Source: Bathymodiolus brooksi (lineage: Eukaryota > Mollusca > Bivalvia > Mytilida > Modiolidae). From it: DNA of 64,000 nucleotides. The DNA lies in NCBI GenBank assembly GCA_963680875.1, contig OY804583.1, forward strand, positions 37,197,982 through 37,261,981, given 5' to 3'. Position numbers and translations under genes: made by a program. Shown piece after piece: positions 43,901-58,900 of the stretch. The notes below the pieces were generated by a model. The model searched no databases. It was not told where the DNA came from and saw only the letters and a program-made list of their open reading frames with translations. Each line of letters opens with the position of its first letter. Positions within the stretch are counted from its first letter, which is position 1.

Positions 43901-46900
43901 TTATTTAACAGTTAAGGTACCGTCATGATCATATGGTAGTTGGATTTACAATCATCTATCATCACTAAAGTGGTGAGGCTTATTTAACAGTTAAGGGGCC
44001 GTCATGATCATATGGTAGTTGAATATACAACTATCTATCATCACTAAAGTTGTGAGGCTTATTTAATAGTTAAGGTACGTCATGATCATATGGTAGTTGG
44101 AATTACAATCATCTATCATCACTAAAGTTGTGAGGCTTATTTAGCAGTTAAGGGGTCGTCATGATCATATGGTAGTTGGATTTACAATCATCTATCATCA
44201 CTAAAGTTGTGAGGCTTATTTAACAGTTAAGGGGCCGTCATGATCATATGGTAGTTGGATTTACAATCATCTATCATCACTAAAGTTGTGGGGCTTATTT
44301 AACAGTTAAGGGGCCGTCATGATCATATGGTAGTTGGATTTACAATCATCTATCATCACTAAAGTTGTGAGGCTTATTTAACAGTTAAGGGGCCGTCATG
44401 ATCATATGGTAGTTGGATTTACAACTATCTATCATCACTAAAGTTGTGAGGCTTATTTAAGAGTTAAGGGGCCGTCATGATCATATGGTAGTTGGATTTA
44501 CAACTATCTATCATCACTAAAGTTGTGAGTCTTATTTAACAGTTAAGGGGTTGTCATGATCATATGGTAGTTGGATTTACAACTATCTATCATCACTAAA
44601 GTTGTGAGGCTTATTTAACAGTTAAGGGGTCGTCATGATCATATGGTAGTTGGATTTACAACTATCTATCATCACTAAAGTTGTGAGGCTTATTTAACAG
44701 TTAAGGGGCCGTTATGATCATATGGTAGTTGGATTTACAACTATCTATCATCACTAAAGTTGTGAGGCTTATTTAACAGTTAAGGGGCCGTCATGATCAT
44801 ATGGTAGTTGGATTTACAATCATCTATCATCACTAAAGTTGTGGGGCTTATTTAACAGTTAAGGTACCGTCATGATCATATGGTAGTTGGATTTACAACT
44901 ATCTATCATCAATAAAGTTGTGAGGCTTATTTAACAGTTAAGGGGCCGTCATGATCATATGGTAGTTGGATTTACAACTATCTATCATCACTAAAGTTGT
45001 GAGGCTTATTTAACAGTTAAGGGGCCGTCATGATCATATGGTAGTTGGATTTACAACTATCTATCATCACTAAAGTTGTGAAGCTTATTTAACAGTTAAG
45101 GGGTCGTCATGATCATATGGTAGTTGGATTTACAACTATCTATCATCATTAAAGTTGAAAAGCTTATTTAACAGTTAAGGGGTCGTCATGATCATATGGT
45201 AGTTGGATTTACAACTATCTATCATCACTAAAGTTGTGAGGCTTATTTAACAGTTAAGGGGCCGTCATGATCATATGGTAGTTGGATTTACAACTATCTA
45301 TCATCACTAAAGTTGTGAGGCTTATTTAACAGTTAAGGGGCCGTCATGATCATATGATAGTTGGATTTACAACTATCTATCATCACTAAAGTTGTGAGGC
45401 TTATTTAACAGTTAAGGGGCCGTCATGATCATATGGTAGTTGGATTTACAACTATCTATCATCACTAAAGTTGTGAGGCTTATTTAACAGTTAAGGGTCC
45501 GTCATGATCATATGGTAGTTGGATTTACAATCATCTATCATCACTAAAGTTGTGAGGCTTATTTAACAGTTAAGGTACCGTCATGATCATATGGTAGTTG
45601 GATTTACAACTATCTATCATCAATAAAGTTGTGAGGCTTATTTAACAGTTAAGGGGCCGTCATGATCATATGGTAGTTGGATTTACAACTATCTATCATC
45701 ACTAAAGTTGTGAGGCTTATTTAACAGTTAAGGGGCCGTCATGATCATATGGTAGTTGGATTTACAACTATCTATCATCACTAAAGTTGTGAAGCTTATT
45801 TAAGAGTTAAGGGGCCGTCATGATCATATGGTAGTTGGATTTACAATCATCTATCATAACTAATGTTGTGAGGCTTATTTAACAGTTAAGGGGCCGTCAT
45901 GATCATATGGTAGTTGGATTTACAACCATCTATCATCACTAAAGTTGTGAGGCTTATTTAAGAGTTAAGGGGCGTCATGATCATATGGTAGTTGGATTTA
46001 CAACTATCTATCATCACTAAAGTCGTGAGGCTTATTTAACAGTTAAGAGGCCGTCATGATCATATGGTAGTTGGATTTACAACTATCTATCATCACTAAA
46101 GTTGTGAGGCTTATTTAAGAGTTAAGGGGCCGTCATGATCATATGGTAGTTGGATTTACAATTATCTATCATCACTAAAGTTGTGAGGCTTATTTAACAG
46201 TTAAGGGTTCGTCATGATCATATGGTAGTTGGATTTACAATCATCTATCATCACTAAAGTTGTGAAGCTTATTTAACAGTTAAGGGGACGTCATGTTCAT
46301 ATGGTAGTTGGATTTACAACTATCTATCATCACTAAAGTTGTGAGGTTTATTTAGCCGTTAAGGGGCCGTCATGATCATATGGTAGTTGGATTTACAATT
46401 ATCTATCATCACTAAAGTTGTGAAGCTTATTTAAGAGTTAAGGGGCCGTCATGATCATATGGTAGTTGGATTTACAACTATCTATCATCACTAAAGTTGT
46501 GAGGCTTATTTAACAAATAAGGGGCCGTCATGATCATATGGTAGTTGGATTTAGAACTATCTATCATCACTAAAGTTGTGAGGCTTATTTAAGAGTTAAG
46601 GGGCCGTCATGATCATATGGTAGTTGGATTTACAACTATCTATCATCACTAAAGTTGTGAAGCTTATTTAACAGTTAAGGGGCCGTCATGATCATATGGT
46701 AGTTGGATTTACAATCATCTATCATCACTAAAGTTGTGAGGCTTATTTAACAGTCATAGGGCCGTCATGATCATATGGTAGTTGGATTTACAACTATCTA
46801 TCATCACTAAAGTTGTGAGGCTTATTTAACAGTTAAGGGGTCGTCATGATCATATGGTAGTTGGATTTACAATCATCTATCATCACTAAAGTTGTGAGGC

Positions 46901-49900
46901 TTATTTAACAGTTAAGGTACCGTCATGATCATATGGTAGTTGGATTTACAATCATCTATCATCACTAAAGTGGTGAGGCTTATTTAACAGTTAAGGGGCC
47001 GTCATGATCATATGGTAGTTGGATTTACAACTATCTATCATCACTAAAGTTGTGAGGCTTATTTAACAGATAAGGTACCGTCATGATCATATGGTAGTTG
47101 GATTTACAATCATCTATCATCACTAAAGTTGTGGGGCTTATTTAGCAGTTAAGGGGTCGTCATGATCATATGGTAGTTGGATTTACAATCATCTATCATC
47201 ACTAAAGTTGTGAGGCTTATTTAACAGTTAAGGGGCCGTCATGATCATATGGTAGTTGGATTTACAACTATCTATCATCACTAAAGTTGTGAGGCTTATT
47301 TAACAGTTAAGGGGTCGTCATGATCATATGGTAGTTGGATTCACAACTATCTATCATCACTAAAGTTGTGAGGCTTATTTAACAGTTAAGGGGTCGTCAT
47401 GATCATATGGTAGTTGGATTTACAACTATCTATCATCACTAAAGTTGTGAGGCTTATTTAACAGTTAAGGGGCCGTCATGATCATATGGTAGTTGGATTT
47501 ACAACTATCTATCATCACTAAAGTTGTGAGGCTTATTTAACAGTTAAGGGGCCGTCAGGATCATATGGTAGTTGGATTTACAATCATCTATCATCACTAA
47601 AGTTGTGAGGCTTATTTAACAGTTAAGGTACCGTCATGATCATATGGTATTTGGATTTACAACTATCTATCATCACTAAAGTTGTGAGGCTTATTTAACA
47701 GTTAAGGGGCCGTCATGATCATATGGTAGTTGGATTTACAACTATCTATCATCACTAAAGTTGTGAGGCTTATTTAACAGTTAAGGGGCCGTCATGATCA
47801 TATGGTAGTTGGATTTACAATCATCTATCATCACTAAAGTTGTGAGGCTTATTTAACAGTTAAGGTACCGTCATGATCATATGGTAGTTGGATTTACAAC
47901 TATCTATCATCACTAAAGTTGTGAGGCTTATTTAACAGTTAAGGGGCCGTCATGATCATATGGTAGTTGGATTTACAACTATCTATCATCATTAAAGTTG
48001 AAAAGCTTATTTAACAGTTAAGGGGTCGTCATGATCATATGGTAGTTGGATTTACAATCATCTATCATCACTAAAGTTGTGAGGCTTATTTAACAGTTAA
48101 GGGGCCGTCATGATCATATGGTAGTTGGATTTACAATTATCTATCATCACTAAAGTTGTGAAGCTTATTTAAGAGTTAAGGGGCCGTCATGATCATATGG
48201 TAGTTGGATTTACAACTATCTATCATCACTAAAGGTGTGAGGCTTATTTAACAGTTAAGGGGCCGTCATGATCATATGGTAGTTGGATTTACAATTATCT
48301 ATCATCACTAAAGTTGTGAAGCTTATTTAAGAGTTAAGGGGCCGTCATGATCATATGGTAGTTGGATTTACAACTATCTATCATCACTAAAGTTGTGAGG
48401 CTTATTTAACAAATAAGGGGCCGTCATGATCATATGGTAGTTGGATTTAGAACTATCTATCATCACTAAAGTTGTGAGGCTTATTTAAGAGTTAAGGGGC
48501 CGTCATGATCATATGGTAGTTGGATTTACAACTATCTATCATCACTAAAGTTGTGAAGCTTATTTAACAGTTAAGGGGCCGTCATGATCATATGGTAGTT
48601 GGATTTACAACTATCTATCATCACTAAAGTTGTGAGACTTATTTAACAGTTAAGGGGCCGTCATGATCATATGGTAGTTGGATTTACAATCATCTATCAT
48701 CACTAAAGTTGTGAGGCTTATTTAACAGTCATAGGGCCGTCATGATCATATGGTAGTTGGATTTACAACTATCTATCATCACTAAAGTTGTGAGGCTTAT
48801 TTAACAGTTAAGGGGTCGTCATGATCATATGGTAGTTGGATTTACAATCATCTATCATCACTAAAGTTGTGAGGCTTATTTAACAGTTAAGGTACCATCA
48901 TGATCATATGGTAGTTGGATTTACAATCATCTATCATCACTAAAGTGGTGAGGCTTATTTAACAGTTAAGGGGCCGTCATGATCATATGGTAGTTGGATT
49001 TACAACTATCTATCATCACTAAAGTTGTGAGGCTTATTTAACAGATAAGGTACCGTCATGATCATATGGTAGTTGGATTTACAATCATCTATCATCACTA
49101 AAGTTGTGGGGCTTATTTAGCAGTTAAGGGGTCGTCATGATCATATGGTAGTTGGATTTACAATCATCTATCATCACTAAAGTTGTGAGGCTTATTTAAC
49201 AGTTAAGTGGCCGTCATGATCATATGGTAGTTGGATTTACAATCATCTATCATCACTAAAGTTGTGAGGCTTATTTAACAGTTAAGGGGCCGTCATGATC
49301 ATATGGTAGTTGTATTTACAACTATCTATCATCACTAAAGTTGTGAGGCTTATTTAACAGTTAAGGGGCCGTCATGATCATATGGTAGTTGGATTTACAA
49401 CTATCTATCATCACTAAAGTTGTGAGGCTTATTTAACAGTTAAGGGGTCGTCATGATCATATGGTAGTTGGATTTACAACTATCTATCATCACTAAAGTT
49501 GTGAGGCTTATTTAACAGTTAAGGGGTCGTCATGATCATATGGTAGTTGGATTTACAACTATCTATCATCACTAAAGTTGTGAGGCTTATTTAACAGTTA
49601 AGGGGCCGTCATGATCATATGGTAGTTGGATTTACAACTATCTATCATCACTAAAGTTGTGAGGCTTATTTAACAGTTAAGGGGCCGTCAGGATCATATG
49701 GTAGTTGGATTTACAATCATCTATCATCACTAAAGTTGTGAGGCTTATTTAACAGTTAAGGTACCGTCATGATCATATGGTAGTTGGATTTACAACTATC
49801 TATCATCACTAAAGTTGTGAGGCTTATTTAACAGTTAAGGGGCCGTCATGATCATATGGTAGTTGGATTTACAACTATCTATCATCATTAAAGTTGAAAA

Positions 49901-52900
49901 GCTTATTTAACAGTTAAGGGGTCGTCATGATCATATGGTAGTTGGATTTACAATCATCTATCATCACTAAAGTTGTGAGGCTTATTTAACAGTTAAGGGG
50001 CCGTCATGATCATATGGTAGTTGGATTTACAATTATCTATCATCACTAAAGTTGTGAAGCTTATTTAAGAGTTAAGGGGCCGTCATGATCATATGGTAGT
50101 TGGATTTACAACTATCTATCATCACTAAAGGTGTGAGGCTTATTTAACAAATAAGGGGCCGTCATGATCATATGGTAGTTGGATTTACAACTATCTATCA
50201 TCACTAAAGTTGTGAGGCTTATTTAACAGTTAAGGGGCCGTCATGATCATATGGTAGTTGGATTTACAACTATCTATCATCACTAAAGTTGTGAGGCTTA
50301 TTTAACAGATAAGGGGCCGTCATGATCATATGGTAGTTGGATTTACAATCATCTATCATCACTAAAGTTGTGAGGCTTATTTAACAGTTATAGGGCCGTC
50401 ATGATCATATGGTAGTTGGATTTACAATCATCTATCATCACTAAAGTTGTGAGGCTTATTTAACAGTTAAGGGGTCGTCATGATCATATGGTAGTTGTAT
50501 TTACAATCATCTATCATCACTAAAGTTGTGAGGCTTATTTAACAGTTAAGGGGGCCGTCATGATCATATGGTAGTTGGATTTACAACTATCTATCATCAC
50601 TAAAGTTGTGAGGCTTATTTAACAGTTAAGGGGTCGTCATGATCATATGGTAGTTGGATTTACAACTATCTATCATCACTAAAGTTGTGAGGCTTATTTA
50701 ACAGTTAAGGGGTCGTCATGATCATATGGTAGTTGGATTTACAACTATCTATCATCACTAAAGTTGTGAGGCTTATTTAACAGTTAAGGGGCCGTCATGA
50801 TCATATGGTAGTTGGATTTACAACTATCTATCATCACTAAAGTTGTGAGGCTTATTTAACAGTTAAGGGGCCGTCAGGATCATATGGTAGTTGGATTTAC
50901 AATCATCTATCATCACTAAAGTTGTGAGGCTTATTTAACAGTTAAGGTACCGTCATGATCATATGGTATTTGGATTTACAACTATCTATCATCACTAAAG
51001 TTGTGAGGCTTATTTAACAGTTAAGGGGCCGTCATGATCATATGGTAGTTGGATTTACAACTATCTATCATCACTAAAGTTGTGAGGCTTATTTAACAGT
51101 TAAGGGGCCGTCATGATCATATGGTAGTTGGATTTACAATCATCTATCATCACTAAAGTTGTGAGGCTTATTTAACAGTTAAGGTACCGTCATGATCATA
51201 TGGTAGTTGGATTTACAACTATCTATGATCACTAAAGTTGTGAGGCTTATTTAACAGTTAAGGGGCCGTCATGATCATATGGTAGTTGGATTTATAACTA
51301 TCTATCATCAATAAAGTTGTGAAGCTTATTTAACAGTTAAGGGGCCGTCATGATCATATGGTAGTTGGATTTACAACTATCTATCATCATTAAAGTTGAA
51401 AAGCTTATTTAACAGTTAAGGGGTCGTCATGATCATATGGTAGTTGGATTTACAATCATCTATCATCACTAAAGTTGTGAGGCTTATTTAACAGTGAAGG
51501 GGCCGTCATGATCATATGGTAGTTGGATTTACAATTATCTATCATCACTAAAGTTGTGAAGCTTATTTAAGAGTTAAGGGGCCGTCATGATCATATGGTA
51601 GTTGGATTTACAACTATCTATCATCACTAAAGGTGTGAGGCTTATTTAACAAATAAGGGGCCGTCATGATCATATGGTAGTTGGATTTACAACTATCTAT
51701 CATCACTAAAGTTGTGAGGCTTATTTAACAGTTAAGGGGCCGTCATGATCATATGGTAGTTGGATTTACAACTATCTATCATCACTAAAGTTGTGAGGCT
51801 TATTTAACAGTTATAGGGCCGTCATGATCATATGGTAGTTGGATTTACAACTATCTATCATCACTAAAGTTGTGAGGCTTATTTAACAGTTAAGGGGTCG
51901 TCATGATCATATGGTAGTTGGATTTACAATCATCTATCATCACTAAAGTTGTGAGGCTTATTTAACAGTTAAGGGGCCGTCATGATCATATGGTAGTTGG
52001 ATTTACAACTATCTATCATCACTAAAGTTGTGAGGCTTATTTAATAGTTAAGGGGTCGTCATGATCATATGGTAGTTGGATTTACAATCATCTATCATCA
52101 CTAAAGTTGTGAGGCTTATTTAACAGTTAAGGGGCCGTCATGATCATATGGTAGTTGGATTTACAATCATCTATCATCACTAAAGTTGTGGGGCTTATTT
52201 AACAGTTAAGGGGCCGTCATGATCATATGGTAGTTGGATTTACAATCATCTATCATCACTAAAGTTGTGAGGCTTATTTAACAGTTAAGGGGCCGTCATG
52301 ATCATATGGTAGTTGGATTTACAACTATCTATCATCACTAAAGTTGTGAGGCTTATTTAAGAGTTAAGGGGCCGTCATGATCATATGGTAGTTGGATTTA
52401 CAACTATCTATCATCACTAAAGTTGTGAGTCTTATTTAACAGTTAAGGGGTTGTCATGATCATATGGTAGTTGGATTTACAACTATCTATCATCACTAAA
52501 GTTGTGAGGCTTATTTAACAGTTAAGGGGCCGTCATGATCATATGGTAGTTGGATTTACAATCATCTATCATCACTAAAGTTGTGAGGCTTATTTAACAG
52601 TTAAGGTACCGTCATGATCATATGGTAGTTGGATTTACAACTATCTATCATCACTAAAGTTGTGAGGCTTATTTAACAGTTAAGGGGCCGTCATGATCAT
52701 ATGGTAGTTGGATTTACAACTATCTATCATCATTAAAGTTGAAAAGCTTATTTAACAGTTAAGGGGTCGTCATGATCATATGGTAGTTGGATTTACAATC
52801 ATCTATCATCACTAAAGTTGTGAGGCTTATTTAACAGTTAAGGGGCCGTCATGATCATATGGTAGTTGGATTTACAAATATCTATCATCACTAAAGTTGT

Positions 52901-55900
52901 GAAGCTTATTTAAGAGTTAAGGGGCCGTCATGATCATATGGTAGTTGGATTTACAACTATCTATCATCACTAAAGGTGTGAGGCTTATTTAACAGTTAAG
53001 GGGCCGTCATGATCATATGGTAGTTGGATTTACAATTATCTATCATCACTAAAGTTGTGAAGCTTATTTAAGAGTTAAGGGGCCGTCATGATCATATGGT
53101 AGTTGGATTTACAACTATCTATCATCACTAAAGTTGTGAGGCTTATTTAACAAATAAGGGGCCGTCATGATCATATGGTAGTTGGATTTAGAACTATCTA
53201 TCATCACTAAAGTTGTGAGGCTTATTTAAGAGTTAAGGGGCCGTCATGATCATATGGTAGTTGGATTTACAACTATCTATCATCACTAAAGTTGTGAAGC
53301 TTATTTAACAGTTAAGGGGCCGTCATGATCATATGGTAGTTGGATTTACAACTATCTATCATCACTAAAGTTGTGAGACTTATTTAACAGTTAAGGGGCC
53401 GTCATGATCATATGGTAGTTGGATTTACAATCATCTATCATCACTAAAGTTGTGAGGCTTATTTAACAGTCATAGGGCCGTCATGATCATATGGTAGTTG
53501 GATTTACAACTATCTATCATCACTAAAGTTGTGAGGCTTATTTAACAGTTAAGGGGTCGTCATGATCATATGGTAGTTGGATTTACAATCATCTATCATC
53601 ACTAAAGTTGTGAGGCTTATTTAACAGTTAAGGTACCATCATGATCATATGGTAGTTGGATTTACAATCATCTATCATCACTAAAGTGGTGAGGCTTATT
53701 TAACAGTTAAGGGGCCGTCATGATCATATGGTAGTTGGATTTACAACTATCTATCATCACTAAAGTTGTGAGGCTTATTTAACAGATAAGGTACCGTCAT
53801 GATCATATGGTAGTTGGATTTACAATCATCTATCATCACTAAAGTTGTGGGGCTTATTTAGCAGTTAAGGGGTCGTCATGATCATATGGTAGTTGGATTT
53901 ACAATCATCTATCATCACTAAAGTTGTGAGGCTTATTTAACAGTTAAGTGGCCGTCATGATCATATGGTAGTTGGATTTACAATCATCTATCATCACTAA
54001 AGTTGTGAGGCTTATTTAACAGTTAAGGGGCCGTCATGATCATATGGTAGTTGTATTTACAACTATCTATCATCACTAAAGTTGTGAGGCTTATTTAACA
54101 GTTAAGGGGCCGTCATGATCATATGGTAGTTGGATTTACAACTATCTATCATCACTAAAGTTGTGAGGCTTATTTAACAGTTAAGGGGTCGTCATGATCA
54201 TATGGTAGTTGGATTTACAACTATCTATCATCACTAAAGTTGTGAGGCTTATTTAACAGTTAAGGGGTCGTCATGATCATATGGTAGTTGGATTTACAAC
54301 TATCTATCATCACTAAAGTTGTGAGGCTTATTTAACAGTTAAGGGGCCGTCATGATCATATGGTAGTTGGATTTACAACTATCTATCATCACTAAAGTTG
54401 TGAGGCTTATTTAACAGTTAAGGGGCCGTCAGGATCATATGGTAGTTGGATTTACAATCATCTATCATCACTAAAGTTGTGAGGCTTATTTAACAGTTAA
54501 GGTACCGTCATGATCATATGGTAGTTGGATTTACAACTATCTATCATCACTAAAGTTGTGAGGCTTATTTAACAGTTAAGGGGCCGTCATGATCATATGG
54601 TAGTTGGATTTACAACTATCTATCATCATTAAAGTTGAAAAGCTTATTTAACAGTTAAGGGGTCGTCATGATCATATGGTAGTTGGATTTACAATCATCT
54701 ATCATCACTAAAGTTGTGAGGCTTATTTAACAGTTAAGGGGCCGTCATGATCATATGGTAGTTGGATTTACAATTATCTATCATCACTAAAGTTGTGAAG
54801 CTTATTTAAGGGTTAAGGGGCCGTCATGATCATATGGTAGTTGGATTTACAACTATCTATCATCACTAAAGGTGTGAGGCTTATTTAACAAATAAGGGGC
54901 CGTCATGATCATATGGTAGTTGGATTTACAACTATCTATCATCACTAAAGTTGTGAGGCTTATTTAACAGTTAAGGGGCCGTCATGATCATATGGTAGTT
55001 GGATTTACAACTATCTATCATCACTAAAGTTGTGAGGCTTATTTAACAGTTAAGGGGCCGTCATGATCATATGGTAGTTGGATTTACAATCATCTATCAT
55101 CACTAAAGTTGTGAGGCTTATTTAACAGTTATAGGGCCGTCATGATCATATGGTAGTTGGATTTACAATCATCTATCATCACTAAAGTTGTGAGGCTTAT
55201 TTAACAGTTAAGGGGTCGTCATGATCATATGGTAGTTGTATTTACAATCATCTATCATCACTAAAGTTGTGAGGCTTATTTAACAGTTAAGGGGCCGTCA
55301 TGATCATATGGTAGTTGGATTTACAATCATCTATCATCACTAAAGTTGTGAGGCTTATTTAACAGTTAAGGGGTCGTCATGATCATATGGTAGTTGGATT
55401 TACAACTATCTATCATCACTAAAGTTGTGAGGCTTATTTAACAGTTAAGGGGCCGTCATGATCATATGGTAGTTGGATTTACAACTATCTATCATCACTA
55501 AAGTTGTGAGGCTTATTTAACAGTTAAGGGGCCGTCAGGATCATATGGTAGTTGGATTTACAATCATCTATCATCACTAAAGTTGTGAGGCTTATTTAAC
55601 AGTTAAGGTACCGTCATGATCATATGGTATTTGGATTTACAACTATCTATCATCACTAAAGTTGTGAGGCTTATTTAACAGTTAAGGGGCCGTCATGATC
55701 ATATGGTAGTTGGATTTACAACTATCTATCATCACTAAAGTTGTGAGGCTTATTTAACAGTTAAGGGGCCGTCATGATCATATGGTAGTTGGATTTACAA
55801 TCATCTATCATCACTAAAGTTGTGAGGCTTATTTAACAGTTAAGGTACCGTCATGATCATATGGTAGTTGGATTTACAACTATCTATCATCACTAAAGTT

Positions 55901-58900
55901 GTGAGTCTTATTTAACAGTTAAGGGGTTGTCATGATCATATGGTAGTTGGATTTACAACTATCTATCATCACTAAAGTTGTGAGGCTTATTTAACAGTTA
56001 AGGGGCCGTCATGATCATATGGTAGTTGGATTTACAATCATCTATCATCACTAAAGTTGTGAGGCTTATTTAACAGTTAAGGTACCGTCATGATCATATG
56101 GTAGTTGGATTTACAACTATCTATCATCACTAAAGTTGTGAGGCTTATTTAACAGTTAAGGGGCCGTCATGATCATATGGTAGTTGGATTTACAACTATC
56201 TATCATCATTAAAGTTGAAAAGCTTATTTAACAGTTAAGGGGTCGTCATGATCATATGGTAGTTGGATTTACAATCATCTATCATCACTAAAGTTGTGAG
56301 GCTTATTTAACAGTTAAGGGGCCGTCATGATCATATGGTAGTTGGATTTACAATTATCTATCATCACTAAAGTTGTGAAGCTTATTTAAGAGTTAAGGGG
56401 CCGTCATGATCATATGGTAGTTGGATTTACAACTATCTATCATCACTAAAGGTGTGAGGCTTATTTAACAGTTAAGGGGCCGTCATGATCATATGGTAGT
56501 TGGATTTACAATTATCTATCATCACTAAAGTTGTGAAGCTTATTTAAGAGTTAAGGGGCCGTCATGATCATATGGTAGTTGGATTTACAACTATCTATCA
56601 TCACTAAAGTTGTGAGGCTTATTTAACAAATAAGGGGCCGTCATGATCATATGGTAGTTGGATTTAGAACTATCTATCATCACTAAAGTTGTGAGGCTTA
56701 TTTAAGAGTTAAGGGGCCGTCATGATCATATGGTAGTTGGATTTACAACTATCTATCATCACTAAAGTTGTGAAGCTTATTTAACAGTTAAGGGGCCGTC
56801 ATGATCATATGGTAGTTGGATTTACAACTATCTATCATCACTAAAGTTGTGAGACTTATTTAACAGTTAAGGGGCCGTCATGATCATATGGTAGTTGGAT
56901 TTACAATCATCTATCATCACTAAAGTTGTGAGGCTTATTTAACAGTCATAGGGCCGTCATGATCATATGGTAGTTGGATTTACAACTATCTATCATCACT
57001 AAAGTTGTGAGGCTTATTTAACAGTTAAGGGGTCGTCATGATCATATGGTAGTTGGATTTACAATCATCTATCATCACTAAAGTTGTGAGGCTTATTTAA
57101 CAGTTAAGGTACCATCATGATCATATGGTAGTTGGATTTACAATCATCTATCATCACTAAAGTGGTGAGGCTTATTTAACAGTTAAGGGGCCGTCATGAT
57201 CATATGGTAGTTGGATTTACAACTATCTATCATCACTAAAGTTGTGAGGCTTATTTAACAGATAAGGTACCGTCATGATCATATGGTAGTTGGATTTACA
57301 ATCATCTATCATCACTAAAGTTGTGGGGCTTATTTAGCAGTTAAGGGGTCGTCATGATCATATGGTAGTTGGATTTACAATCATCTATCATCACTAAAGT
57401 TGTGAGGCTTATTTAACAGTTAAGTGGCCGTCATGATCATATGGTAGTTGGATTTACAATCATCTATCATCACTAAAGTTGTGAGGCTTATTTAACAGTT
57501 AAGGGGCCGTCATGATCATATGGTAGTTGTATTTACAACTATCTATCATCACTAAAGTTATGAGGCTTATTTAACAGTTAAGGGGCCGTCATGATCATAT
57601 GGTAGTTGGATTTACAACTATCTATCATCACTAAAGTTGTGAGGCTTATTTAACAGTTAAGGGGTCGTCATGATCATATGGTAGTTGGATTTACAACTAT
57701 CTATCATCACTAAAGTTGTGAGGCTTATTTAACAGTTAAGGGGTCGTCATGATCATATGGTAGTTGGATTTACAACTATCTATCATCACTAAAGTTGTGA
57801 GGCTTATTTAACAGTTAAGGGGCCGTCATGATCATATGGTAGTTGGATTTACAACTATCTATCATCACTAAAGTTGTGAGGCTTATTTAACAGTTAAGGG
57901 GCCGTCAGGATCATATGGTAGTTGGATTTACAATCATCTATCATCACTAAAGTTGTGAGGCTTATTTAACAGTTAAGGTACCGTCATGATCATATGGTAG
58001 TTGGATTTACAACTATCTATCATCACTAAAGTTGTGAGGCTTATTTAACAGTTAAGGGGCCGTCATGATCATATGGTAGTTGGATTTACAACTATCTATC
58101 ATCATTAAAGTTGAAAAGCTTATTTAACAGTTAAGGGGTCGTCATGATCATATGGTAGTTGGATTTACAATCATCTATCATCACTAAAGTTGTGAGGCTT
58201 ATTTAACAGTTAAGGGGCCGTCATGATCATATGGTAGTTGGATTTACAATTATCTATCATCACTAAAGTTGTGAAGCTTATTTAAGAGTTAAGGGGCCGT
58301 CATGATCATATGGTAGTTGGATTTACAACTATCTATCATCACTAAAGGTGTGAGGCTTATTTAACAAATAAGGGGCCGTCATGATCATATGGTAGTTGGA
58401 TTTACAACTATCTATCATCACTAAAGTTGTGAGGCTTATTTAACAGTTAAGGGGCCGTCATGATCATATGGTAGTTGGATTTACAACTATCTATCATCAC
58501 TAAAGTTGTGAGGCTTATTTAACAGTTAAGGGGCCGTCATGATCATATGGTAGTTGGATTTACAATCATCTATCATCACTAAAGTTGTGAGGCTTATTTA
58601 ACAGTTATAGGGCCGTCATGATCATATGGTAGTTGGATTTACAATCATCTATCATCACTAAAGTTGTGAGGCTTATTTAACAGTTAAGGGGTCGTCATGA
58701 TCATATGGTAGTTGTATTTACAATCATCTATCATCACTAAAGTTGTGAGGCTTATTTAACAGTTAAGGGGCCGTCATGATCATATGGTAGTTGGATTTAC
58801 AATCATCTATCATCACTAAAGTTGTGAGGCTTATTTAACAGTTAAGGGGTCGTCATGATCATATGGTAGTTGGATTTACAACTATCTATCATCACTAAAG

